This document shows, piece after piece, positions 33,789 to 43,529 of a stretch of 50,585 nt of DNA (position 1 is the first letter of the stretch; each line of letters opens with the position of its first letter). The stretch comes from Nemertoderma westbladi (Eukaryota > Xenacoelomorpha > Nemertodermatida > Nemertodermatidae). The notes below the pieces were generated by a model that was given only the letters and a program-made list of their open reading frames with translations, made no database searches and was not told the origin of the DNA. Made by a program: the position numbers and the translations under genes. The stretch covers positions 1-50,585 of the forward strand of contig JAUCBJ010003106.1 in NCBI GenBank assembly GCA_032718475.1, in the 5' to 3' direction.

Positions 33789-34199
33789 CAGCGTCTGGAG
33801 TGGGTGTGTGACTATATTATTTTATATATTTTTATTATTTTTATATTTATGTATGTATTATTATGTACTTTTATTATAATCGTTTTCTTTAATTTTATTT
33901 AGTAGAATGTTATTTTAGCGATTATCTAGTAGATTAGATATAATAAATATAATAAATATAATAAATATAATAAATATAATAATATAATAAATATAATAAA
34001 TATAATAATATAATAAATATAATAAATATAATAAATATAATAAATATAATAAATATTTGTTATATATTATATATTTGTTAATATTTGTTTCATATTAAAT
34101 GCAATATTTATTAGATTAGATTACGACTTGCCTCTTCTCACTGACATTGCTTCTTGCAATATTGCTCTCATACCGTATATTAAGTAATACATATAGTAG
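33789..34199. other. AT-rich spacer with AATAAATAT microsatellite
   Basis: GGAGTGGGTG directly before TGTGACT at about 33807 could be a polypurine tract and LTR start, but no matching 5' LTR exists in the window. From 33943 to 34065 there is an (ATAATAAAT)n microsatellite. No gene. Confidence 0.45.
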
Positions 34200-34342
34200 T
34201 GTGATGTCCCTTTAACAGTAGCGTAAAACGCAAAATAAATCTGTTAAACCCTTTGACCATCTGCAATTCTAGTCGATTAAGATATCGCGACACCCACCGA
34301 TATACTTGAAAGGCAAAATTCTAGAATCAGTGGTTAACGTCC

Positions 34343-34363
34343 CCAGACAAGTTCTGGAATAAA
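34343..34363 (+). promoter_or_regulatory. hairpin abutting AATAAA, copy 1
   Basis: CCAGA (34343-34347) pairs with TCTGG (34353-34357) around loop CAAGT; AATAAA follows with no spacer (34358-34363). Copy 2 at 34574-34594 has the same stem with loop CATGT. It is probably an LTR polyadenylation module. Confidence 0.6.
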
Positions 34364-34573
34364 CCGGTGCCCATCTTAAATATTAACTATTAATATTTGT
34401 AAAATCTGTCAAACAAATACAATAGAGTAACTACTTACAAGTTAACTCTAGAAAATCTATAAATTAAAATCTGTTAAATTTTAGATCCTTTAAAATTCTA
34501 GTCGATTAAGGTATCGTAGCACTTACCGATACTCTTAAAAGGACAAATTTCCTAGAATCAAGGATCACAGTCC

Positions 34574-34594
34574 CCAGACATGTTCTGGAATAAA
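34574..34594 (+). promoter_or_regulatory. hairpin abutting AATAAA, copy 2
   Basis: Stem CCAGA/TCTGG identical to copy 1, with loop CATGT and AATAAA at 34589-34594. Preservation of stem and signal, while flanking bases of the duplicated module have diverged, suggests constraint. Confidence 0.6.
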
Positions 34595-35279
34595 ATTGTG
34601 CTTATTCCAACATTAAATAATAAAATTTACGGGAATAAATTTAAATTCATCTTTTTAATGAATTTTATAAATTGTCATTTTTACACAATTTATAACATTC
34701 CCAAAATTCCATTAATTAATAGATCATGGGAGCGGAGATTCACCCTATTAAGTGTATTAGTGTGCGAGAATCTCCAATATATAGTCAATAGCCGATAAAA
34801 TTTCATAAAATCATGTATAAAGGGGATATTGACAATTAAAGAATTACTATTAAATAGCATCCCAGATCCGTATGCATGGGAATTACCCTAATTCTACTGC
34901 TAGCTTTCCATAATGTCACCATAGCAACAACCACGTTAGAATTAGAAGCGAGTTAAAAGAACAATAGAAAGCTTGCCCCAATGAATAGCATAAGGAATAA
35001 ATAGCACACTGCTAGTATCCAAGGATACATAATAATAACGTGGCATTCTGGAAGGCACTTGACTAACGGACAAATGGCACGAATGTGTACAATTTGTGAC
35101 AGTGTGGAATTTGTGCGTTTATAGGTGAATGATACTACTAAAGTGTGTTTACAGTAGCTAGTCGCTGTTGTGAAAGTAGCCCTACCTCTGCAGTAAGAAC
35201 CTGAACTAAATCTAAGCCCTTGGGACAGACAGTGGAGTGACTCGCGCTGGTTATCGTTATCGTTGTGTAGCTACTACAT

Positions 35280-35292
35280 TGGCGAAAAACAC
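35280..35292 (+). promoter_or_regulatory. primer-binding-site-like sequence
   Basis: TGGCGAAAAACAC lies two bases after the TACTACA end of the putative LTR. Retroelement primer sites begin with TGG, the complement of the tRNA CCA end. The priming tRNA is not identified. Confidence 0.4.
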
Positions 35293-35413
35293 AGCGACGA
35301 CGGTACATCGGCGCTGAGGATCTTGCGCTGTCCGGGGGCCGAGATGGGTAGGCAGCGACGCCCGCTAGCCTAATTATAACTAATTATAATATTGATAGAC
35401 TCATATAGCAGCT

Positions 35414-37420
35414 ATGACTGAGTTGATAGAAGATGATCTTGGTATCAGTGAGCGATATACTCTACCGTTACAAGCGTTTGTTGATAGTTTAATACGCGGC
35501 GACGCTGTCCAACTACTACGGAGGACGATGGTCGTTATATCGAACCGCCAATGTCCCAGGAGCAACTCACGCGTGAATCGGACTATAGAAAATTCACCGC
35601 TCGCTACACGCATCATAATGGTATGTATATGGACTTCTTAACTACTGGCCATCCTATCGATTTACATGATACGGATGATGTAGACACCGAAAGGGAAATG
35701 GTTTTATTTAAATATCATACCCAGCAGAGTCAGAACGATAAACCGAGAATAGAACACGAGAATTCTATTCGAAACCGACTCGAAAGAGAAGATGTTGAAG
35801 AGCCGGATAAACGCAGCGACTTCAACGATTATCTGGAATTCTTGAGAGAAACATATCTCAATATTGCCAGTCAACAGAATCTAGAAACTCGATATCCTCA
35901 AGGTATACATCATGACCCCATGATAGAACTCAAACGGCTCTATTTCACTATGATGTATCTTACTGCCGATCGACCGCTACCTGTCGTCCCAGATAGCTTC
36001 GAACAGATAGAGGAATATTGTAAAACTGGAGAACGATCACCCGCGTTTCCCCTGCAGGACGTGCGTCTTTGGTATTACTGAGATGAATGCCCTAGACCCA
36101 ACCAGCAAACGGAAAGACATAAACATCCGCGGAGACGTTGCGCTAAACACAGTTTTACTCGTTATACCTATGGGAGTTTCGAGCGAAACTTGTTCGACGT
36201 ATCACCTACGCTCGCTCGACTCAAACGATCCTTAAATAAACCCATGATCAGAGTTCCGGAATACTCGGTCAGACCTCCTCATTCCTTAGTGAGACCTCAA
36301 ACGCTTGATCCTACTAGTATAACGGATCCCCCTGAACTATACTCACTATTAAAGATCTTGTGTTACCCGAACAATTAATCGGTGGCACTCCGGGAGTGGG
36401 CTCTCTAGATATTCGCCCATCCTACCTAGCCGGATTGGGACGCGGGCATCTAATATCGCCGTTCAACCCGTACAATCGTCCCGGTTTAACCCCGATACAA
36501 CCCGTCACCGAAGTTGAGGAGAGCGTTGTACGAAACGCGTTAGACGCTATTCGGCAGAAGATCGGAAAGGGAACTTACGATTGTTTAGAGAAACGCAAAT
36601 TGCAGCAACAAGTCCAAGCGGTGAAGAAATTAGCCTTACCCCAGTTCGATCGAGAAATCCAGAATCTCGAGGAAGACATCGAACTTGGACGAACTTATTC
36701 TCTACAAGAGTTCTTAGACGAACGTTTACAACGACAAGCGGAGGAAAATCAGCTTGAGGAGAAACACATCGAAATGGATGAGAGAGAAGAAGCAGCTTTA
36801 GCACAGCCTGAAGCTCAAATCCTTATGACTGATCTCTATTCCAAAACCATCGTTCATCCCTCGATGGTTCCCCATTTCGAAGACAAACTCTTCACCACGG
36901 TACAACCTAAGATCTCGAGATCTTATCGCTGACGTCCCTATGTTGCAACGTCCGCCAATCGAGGCCGCTCGTGTCGACGGTATACTCGTTGAACCTCCGG
37001 ACAATCGAGCGGATCTTGTCCATCGTATGGTACACGATGTCAACATACGCGCTAGACCTTTACCGAACTCGTTTTATGGGATCAAAGATCACCCTTATTA
37101 TGTCAATCTAACTCAATATTACATGGTAAAAACCGGAAGATCCTACACATAATCTAAGGTTTCTACCACTAATAAATCCTCTCGATCTTGTCAAACTCGA
37201 ACAACTGCAGAAACATCTGGATCAGTTAGTGAAAGTAAACTCATTCCGAAAACCCTACACTGTTTCCAGAATAGAGAAGGATATAATACTTCCGTACAAT
37301 CTCGATGGATTTATCAAAACTCGATTAGTCCACTGGAATCTCGACGTGTCATTCGAGGAGGAGAGAATACAACAATATGGAGATGTAGAAACATATACAT
37401 ATATATATATATATATTTGA
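35414..37420 (+). pseudogene. orphan polyprotein, frameshifted N-terminal half
   Basis: A chain of open segments with coding-like composition: 35414-35520 (frame 3), 35521-36081 and 36082-36378 (frame 1, separated by TGA 36079), 36360-36932 (frame 3), about 36905-37152 (frame 1), about 37148-37420 (frame 2). Each segment runs into the next with short overlaps, so this looks like one long ORF broken by about five indels and one stop. The last shift coincides with an AT microsatellite at 37394-37419 inside the ORF. Segment 36360-36932 encodes a charged helical region likely to be a coiled coil (LQQQVQAVKKLALPQF, then EEDIELGRT). No domain is recognised. It starts about 120 bp after the primer-site-like sequence, where a gag would normally begin. 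Confidence 0.6.
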
Positions 37421-39654
37421 AGTATAGGGATCTACCTAACGCTAGCGAATGCACCACCTTGTGGCATCCAGTGGGAATGACCCTAGAAAACGCCACTAAA
37501 GAGTGGAAGGAAACTCTTAACGTTATCGAGATGTATGGAGTTGTCACTTACGATAACGAAGGTAGCGTTCCGGTTGGAGAACTGGGAACTACGCGCATGA
37601 TACATATACGAGGACTAGCTGGTTCTACCCACGTATTTACTCGAGCGTGTTCCGACGTGATTGATTATTCTTTTGAGACCCTCACCGAGATACAAAAGAA
37701 ACTCCGACATGGACAATTCGAACTTGCGCAGCGTTACGTCACTGACACCGAGCGCAAACCGGCCATGGGTATCGATGGATCGATGTTACCCCAGCCCGTG
37801 CTCGAGATGTTGTTTAACGAAAGAATCCTTAAAATCGGCTCAGCTGTTTATGGAGATCTCCAAAACGACTTTAGGAACATGGAGAATATCCCATATCCTT
37901 TCGTAGATACTCAGCTGATTGCTCCCTGGGCAGAAGGCCGAGGTTTCTTCCGCACTATGTATGCCAATCCGCCCAGCGGCATCACTAAAGTACAACGAAC
38001 CTCCATCGGACATTTTGCCTTTCAAGAATACGGATGGAATTTCAAAGTCGGAAACCCTATCAACTATCAACAAGTATATGGAGATCATTATTCTCGATTA
38101 TACTTTGACGGACCATTGACCACACCTGGCGTCGTGTATAGCTTCATGAGTGTTCCACTTCATCCCTCCTTAGCTATATACACGATCTTTGAAAACGCCG
38201 CACTTGCCGGTTGGCGAGCCGATGTGTGCAGTGGTACTATACGCGCCCATCCCTTAATACTTGGAACCAAACTCGCCAAGCTAGATGAACACAATAAATT
38301 CATCCGCTTCGAATGCTTCAGGCGCTTTCTGACTCCGTTCCGTAACGTTGATAGTCAGTTCAAGGACCGCGCTCTGACTAAGCTCAGCCTAAGAGACTCA
38401 GCTGCTGAGAAGTTAGACAGCGCTGGATTCGCCATTTTCAAGGACGTTTGTATACAGAACTTACATTCTTCTGTTATACAAAGACCTCGAATCCCCACGG
38501 GTTATTCTATCGTGGAAGTTCAGACAGTGGGTTCGCTTGAGGAGACAGCCACACCTACCTCAGCTATGCAATTGGAAGATGAACCAATATGCTTAGAATC
38601 CGAGGAGATTCAGCCTACAGCGCCCCGGAGCAGCGACAACGACTACGTCTTGGAATGGTATCAAGGTCCACAGTGTCTCACTGCATACGATTATCGGCAT
38701 GCCAACTATGTTTCTCGAAAACGTTGCCGATTATGCACATCGAGAGACCATCTCACCCCCATGGACTCAGACGTACCCTGCTCCTATTTCCATGAACATC
38801 CGGTGATGGAGATCTATTGTGCGTATTGCAGACTCAATAACTTGCACATTTTCGCAGTCTGCACCCAATTTATGACTCAATGCCATCATTGTCAATTTAA
38901 AGGACATGCCAGTTTTGATTGCCCTTTTAACCGCGATCTGGAAAGCGTAGATGAAATGATTACCCTACGCTACATCCGAGCCTGGGAAGCGAACGCGGAT
39001 TTACATTGTGAGTCACGCCATCGCTATTACCCTGGACGCGCCAACGAAGGAGTTTATGCGTTCCACCCTTATCTATTCGCGTCTGTTGAACAAAAATCAC
39101 GCACACCGAGTTACGAACTAATGAAGCGTGTTGGCGAGTGTATTTCAACCAAATTTGTTCATAAATATCTCAGGAACATTAACCCTAACGATCTTAATTC
39201 CTATAACTTGTTCAACTTCATTCGTCAAGATCTGGAATATGGCGATTTGTTCATCAACTCGCACCCAGAGTTACAGGAAGTGCATCGACGGCCCTACGAA
39301 TATCGAGCCCAAGAACGCGAGTTGGAAAGAACCATTAAACCGAGGAAGTTTCTCACTACCCATGGTCCACCCACCGCTCTCGTTCAGACGACTCGTCAGG
39401 GACCAGTAAGAGCTGCTGTCCTGAAACGTGCTCTAAAGGCTGTTCGACCTCGCTCCACTGAGGTTGATATCGATCAACCGGGTACCTCGACCGGCGGATA
39501 CACCGACCGTAATCCTAAACCTTCCGATGCAATTGTATTGCACCCTTCACCCAGGAGTTATAGCCCTCCTAGTAAAGTGGCTCGCCCCAAAGAGAAAAGG
39601 ACTCTTGCTAGCCTCAAAAAACTGCGTAAACGCCGTCCACGCAAGAAAGACTAA
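37417..39654 (+). CDS. orphan polyprotein, intact C-terminal 745 codons with CCHC knuckle
   Basis: Open for 745 codons. The first codon is TTG next to the AT microsatellite and the first ATG is about 20 codons in, so this is the continuation of the broken frame upstream rather than a separate gene. Residues ~60-370 look like a folded globular domain of unknown family. Residues ~437-502 are Cys-rich: C437xxC440, C468xxC471, then a perfect CCHC knuckle CHHCQFKGHASFDC at 489-502, as in retroelement nucleocapsids. The last 28 residues are strongly basic (KKLRKRRPRKKD), which could bind nucleic acid or direct nuclear import. No protease, reverse transcriptase or integrase motif is seen. It could be the Gag of a non-autonomous retroelement, the extra ORF of a BEL-type element, or a protein of the larger arm-flanked unit. 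Only 19 bp separate its stop from arm copy C. Confidence 0.7.
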   Translation: MKYRDLPNASECTTLWHPVGMTLENATKEWKETLNVIEMYGVVTYDNEGSVPVGELGTTRMIHIRGLAGSTHVFTRACSDVIDYSFETLTEIQKKLRHGQFELAQRYVTDTERKPAMGIDGSMLPQPVLEMLFNERILKIGSAVYGDLQNDFRNMENIPYPFVDTQLIAPWAEGRGFFRTMYANPPSGITKVQRTSIGHFAFQEYGWNFKVGNPINYQQVYGDHYSRLYFDGPLTTPGVVYSFMSVPLHPSLAIYTIFENAALAGWRADVCSGTIRAHPLILGTKLAKLDEHNKFIRFECFRRFLTPFRNVDSQFKDRALTKLSLRDSAAEKLDSAGFAIFKDVCIQNLHSSVIQRPRIPTGYSIVEVQTVGSLEETATPTSAMQLEDEPICLESEEIQPTAPRSSDNDYVLEWYQGPQCLTAYDYRHANYVSRKRCRLCTSRDHLTPMDSDVPCSYFHEHPVMEIYCAYCRLNNLHIFAVCTQFMTQCHHCQFKGHASFDCPFNRDLESVDEMITLRYIRAWEANADLHCESRHRYYPGRANEGVYAFHPYLFASVEQKSRTPSYELMKRVGECISTKFVHKYLRNINPNDLNSYNLFNFIRQDLEYGDLFINSHPELQEVHRRPYEYRAQERELERTIKPRKFLTTHGPPTALVQTTRQGPVRAAVLKRALKAVRPRSTEVDIDQPGTSTGGYTDRNPKPSDAIVLHPSPRSYSPPSKVARPKEKRTLASLKKLRKRRPRKKD

Positions 39655-39673
39655 CTGTTTAGAGTATTTTTAC

Positions 39674-40640
39674 TGTTCAGATGACAACATCTATCAGCTG
39701 ATTTAATGTCGATGTGGAGCTTTCTTAACTCTCTTTGTTCGGCTCACTCGACCAATCAGAGCGATTTTCATTTTATTTGTACAGAAGCCTACGGGAAATC
39801 GCGCAATGCATGACGGTCTTTGTTTACCTTTTCCTGAGCCCCAGAACATCGGCTTTGGAATTATTCTTAGTTTCAGGCTTTAGCCAAATATTCGACGGCT
39901 TTGATTATAGGAACGTATAACTGTTATCCTACCTACCATACATACTTGTCCTACCGCATTATTTTACTTCTGTTTACTGTCGGTTATTAATTGTTAGAAG
40001 TTGATGGATATGTTGTTATATTTGGAGAATATCGATAAATAATCATAAAACCCCAATCTTCTTGATATACTGAAGGTAAGAGGGACCAGTTACCTGTAGC
40101 AACTGCGACTTACATTATAGTGGTTTTGGAGTGAATTGAATGCTATTTCATAATCCCTACATGTGTCAGTTGCTATTCTCCTTATATATGATCAAATTTA
40201 GTGAAGGTCGGCAGATCAGTGTGCAGCAGTGTGCGGTAGTGTGCATGAGTGTGATAGATAACAAAGCATTTCCTAAAGAATGCGCTTTATACGAAAATCA
40301 TTAGCCATCCCGTTGTGTTTAGTGTAAGTCATAACTCTGTTTACATACTTAGAGCGCCACGTCCTAAAGGAACTGTTAATATTTCCCTAAAGTAAATAAT
40401 ATTTGTCAGAGATTATATATTGACGATCAGTCGAATAGTTTCAGTAGGCCTACACCGCAATAAGGTCAGAGCATCCGAATCCAGTCTCCCTTAACTGTGG
40501 GTGAATGGTCGCGCATAGGCTGGCTTCGGCTAATGTAACTTTATATGCAACAAATACTTGTTATAGGCTAAAGTCGATTTATAAACTAGAAGACACCTAA
40601 ATTTGGCGGGTTAAACTGCTAAAGGTCTAAAAGCACGAAC
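39674..40640 (+). repeat. arm copy C of the long inverted-repeat element
   Basis: Direct copy of 21592-22563 (arm A) and inverted relative to 23638-24610 (arm B). It lacks the outer 160 bp with the subterminal repeats. It begins TGTTCAGATGAC and ends GCACGAACA, so it has TG...CA ends. Over the first ~700 bp it differs from A at only a handful of positions. Around 40370-40490 it instead shares variants with B (for example the ATCAGTCGAATA and GTAGGCCTACACCG blocks). Confidence 0.9.
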
Positions 40641-41190
40641 AGCCCGGTGGTACTAATAGGGTTAAAGGTGTATTAAAACTACGCGTAAGTATTTTGATAT
40701 ACTTGTATATGTTTTATGACGACGAGTAGTTATTTTAAAACCAAGCGTGTAGCACTTCGCGTAGGTGCTACCCATAACAGTCCTGATAACAGAGACACAA
40801 TAATGTCAATGGAGAATCGATAATACCACACCCATCAACCTGTTTCCTTGTAAACTATTTTTGAAGTCTATAATATTATTATATCACGTTTGTGGGGCAT
40901 TCGCGCAGCACGAGGCTCAGTTATGAGATATAAATTAAAATTGATCGATTCTATCACAAAATTGAAAATTTGTATTTAATACTAATCTGGCTCCTTACAG
41001 AACTGCCTATCCTATGGCTGGTCATTCCGGTTGATTATCTGCCCTGTGGTTGAGATGGGAAAACAACTAGAACTAATGTAATGTAAATTAATGAAGACCA
41101 AATTGTCTCATATATAACTGACCCTAATTGAAGTACAGTATTATAACTAACTAATGGTGTGTATACTGTATATTACAGTGTTATTATATG
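40641..41190. other. intergenic, no gene seen
   Basis: AT-rich. No ORF, repeat family or RNA gene could be supported. Confidence 0.5.
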
Positions 41191-41230
41191 ACTAGAAAGC
41201 CTGTGGCCTTTGCCCACAGCTTTCTAGTAC
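41191..41230. other. compact 40-nt hairpin
   Basis: ACTAGAAAGCCTGTGG pairs with CCCACAGCTTTCTAGT around a short CCTTTG-type loop, with a single bulged C. It is surrounded by AT-rich sequence. It could be a foldback micro-element core or a small structured RNA; the stem is shorter than a usual microRNA precursor. Confidence 0.5.
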
Positions 41231-41574
41231 ACAAATTGTTCAACAATTCAAACTTAAATTAATTCATTAAATACTACTGTATAACTTAAAAAAGTTACAA
41301 GACTCACTGTCCTCTCAAACAAAAGCATCTCTACTTAGCAGGCTACTACAAAATAAGGCTTATACTCTAAACCCAGCTCACGTCCCCTATTAATGGGTGA
41401 ACAATCCAACGCTTGGCGAATTCTGCTTCGCAATGATAGGAAACTGTGTTAGATACCTGCCAAAGCAAATCCAAAAAGGTCATAAACAACAAAATGGGGG
41501 AGGTTACAACTGTGGAAGAGGTTACAATGAATACAGCTGTCCAGGTGAATGATTCTTAGTTAAAGGCAGTGATT
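41231..41574. other. intergenic, no gene seen
   Basis: No ORF, repeat family or RNA gene could be supported. Confidence 0.5.
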
Positions 41575-41695
41575 TTTTATGTCCTTTTATTGACTTTTTT
41601 TGTCCTCCTTTTTTTACGAATTGTGCATAATGACTTTTGTTGTCCTTTTAATGACTTTTGTTGTCCTATTAAATGACTTTTTATGTATGTATTTC
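41575..41695 (+). repeat. TGACTTTTNTGTCC short repeats
   Basis: Five irregular copies of a 20- to 25-bp unit, (A/T)TGACTTTT(G/T)TTGTCCTTTTA. The TTTTTATGTCC word also occurs in the subterminal repeats of arm B (24700-24760), so a distant relation is possible. Confidence 0.6.
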
Positions 41696-41713
41696 TTCAA
41701 ACTGTCAGACTGC

Positions 41714-41880
41714 TGATTTTTGGACTGTCAGACAGTTGATTTCAACATGCCTATGCCAAAACATTCAAAATTTGTTGATTTCTGGTCTGTCGGACAGTTG
41801 GTTTCACTATGCCTGTGCCAAAACATTCAAAATTCCATGATTTATAGACTATGAGCTAGATTTCCATATGCGCCTATGGT
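41714..41880 (+). repeat. tandem repeat, about 70-bp unit
   Basis: Two and a half copies of a GATTT(T/C)TGG(A/T)CTGTC(A/G)GACAGTTG block followed by an ATGCCT(A/G)TGCCAAAACATTC block. Confidence 0.75.
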
Positions 41881-41958
41881 AATAAGACTCTAAATTTAAT
41901 AGTTTGTGGTTGTTGTCGATAATCGATTTACCACATGACGTAGCAAAACACTCATTTT

Positions 41959-42466
41959 ATAGCCAAAAACAATTACCAATTGATGGAAAGGAGCAGGTTA
42001 AGGCCGGATTATCTAACCAAAACAATAAACAGTCACTTTACCAAATGAAGGAAAGGAGCAGGTTACAGAGGCTATACTTTCTAACAAAAACAATAAACGG
42101 TCACTTTAGCAAATCAGGGAAAGGATGATGACATTACCAATTGAGAGAAAGGAGCAGGTTACAGAGGCGGGATTTCCTAACCAAAACAATAAACGATCAC
42201 TTAACTAATTGAGGGAAAGGAGCAGGTTGCAGTGGCGGGATTTTCTAACCAAAAACAATAAACGATCATTTAACTAATTGAGGGAAAGGGGCAGGTTACA
42301 GAGGCGGGATTTTCTAACCAAAACAATAAACAGTCACTTTACAAAATTAAGGAAAGGAGCAGGTTACAGAGGCGGGCCTTTCTAACCAAAACAATAGACG
42401 ATCACTTTACCAAATCAGGGAAAGGAGCAGGTTACAGATGCGGAATTTTCTAACCAAAACAACCGG
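41959..42466 (+). repeat. minisatellite, about 61-bp unit, eight copies
   Basis: Unit contains CTAACCAAAACAATAAAC, TCACTTTACCAAAT and GGAAAGGAGCAGGTTACAGAGG blocks. Copies vary by substitutions and short indels. The 74-codon ORF inside is repeat translation. Confidence 0.9.
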
Positions 42467-42616
42467 TCAGCCGGTAGGCCTACCATTACCGTATTTAAAT
42501 GGTAGGCTACACAACAGGCCTATAGCAGTACCGGTGCCGGAACCGGTACTAAAATACCTGCTTTATACCTACATCTGTACATACAATACAGCAATACTGC
42601 AAATAGTGCTCTAAAT

Positions 42617-42816
42617 ACTAATACCGGTACTGATAGCGTGAGAGAACAGCAGTAGAGAAACCGGTAGCATGGAACCTAACGGTAAATTTCTGGAGGACAT
42701 AAAAAGTAAAAAAAAAACTAATACCGGTACTGATAGCCTGAGAGAACAGCAGTAGAGAAACCGGTAGCATGGAACCTAACGGTAAATTTCTGGAGGACAT
42801 AAAAAGTAAAAAAAAA
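42617..42816 (+). repeat. 100-bp tandem duplication
   Basis: Two nearly identical units (42617-42716 and 42717-42816) beginning ACTAATACCGGTACTGATAG and ending in an A run. The near identity implies a recent duplication or an assembly effect. Confidence 0.9.
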
Positions 42817-43035
42817 GACATCATGTCATCATGAGTGATTTAAACGGACAATAAAAATTATTGCGCTAAATAAGTAGGCCTACTGGGGTTTCCACTTTTT
42901 CATCAATTTATTATTCCATTACGAAAATATAAAATCAGGCGAAGCACAAATGATCACAAATTAATTAAGTAGAATAATTAATGTTGAAGCACAGGTTAAC
43001 AATAAATAATTTACAATAAAGAAACAGATATGTAA

Positions 43036-43389
43036 TCAGTACATATCTGGGTCAACACCCCGAATCCCCGCCCCACCCCCAAACCCGAGGCTCCGCCACG
43101 GCCTCCTACAACCCCGGAGGCACAGAGAGGTCGCCCGAAGGAGACCAAACTGCAGCCGCCGCCTCACCGCACCCAAAACCTCTCCCAAACCCCGCTGTCT
43201 CATCCCGACCCTCTTAGAGCATAGGGTCTCCACTAGGGGTTTCCAGCTGGGGTTTCCACACACTGACTCCACCATATTAGCACTGCAGTACCTGGGGCTG
43301 GACTGGCCACTATCATCAGACTGTAGACTGTCTGACTGCAGACTGTTACTGTGTTGTTCTTTTAATGTTGATTTGTGATATTTTACCAC
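43036..43389 (-). CDS. hypothetical protein, 117 residues
   Basis: GC-rich open frame in an AT-rich setting, transcribed away from TMEM135 with about 140 bp between the starts. The N-terminal part is Ser/Gln rich and the C-terminal part Arg/Gly rich (GAVRRRLQFGLLRATS). No domain recognised. A minus-strand AATAAA at 42907-42912 would serve it. The GC content may simply reflect a CpG-rich promoter region of TMEM135 or an inserted repeat, so this is weak. Confidence 0.2.
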   Translation of the reverse strand: MVKYHKSTLKEQHSNSLQSDSLQSDDSGQSSPRYCSANMVESVCGNPSWKPLVETLCSKRVGMRQRGLGEVLGAVRRRLQFGLLRATSLCLRGCRRPWRSLGFGGGAGIRGVDPDMY

Positions 43390-43529
43390 ATACCTGGTTA
43401 GGTTATTACTGTATTACCGGTATCATACAGCCATACCGGTAACTGCAAACTGCTGTAGACAGGTAGAGAGAGACAACAGACTGACAGAACTGGCAGACTG
43501 GCACACATTTAATAATACTGAGAGATATA

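Larger units (their letters stand above)
34200..35278 (+). mobile_element. putative long terminal repeat (5' LTR of the orphan element)
   Basis: Begins TGTGATGTCCC and ends CTACTACA, the TG...CA pattern of LTRs, and is followed two bases later by a TGG-starting primer-binding-like site. It contains two copies of a roughly 135-bp module (34232-34363 and 34462-34594), each ending in a hairpin abutting AATAAA, and a TATAAAGG at 34815. No second copy is in the window, so LTR status is inferred from its ends and the primer site only. It could instead be the 3' LTR of the BEL element shared with a downstream unit. Confidence 0.45.

Noticed and set aside
21434-40640. Arms A and C as the LTR pair of one 19-kb retrotransposon
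   Set aside because: Arm A is already half of an inverted pair with B, no primer-binding site follows A, and A lacks the TG start seen in C.
21434-40640. Polinton/Maverick element
   Set aside because: Size and long inverted repeats fit, but no protein-primed polymerase, packaging ATPase, cysteine protease or capsid gene is present; the only integrase is the BEL one within a Gag-Pol frame.
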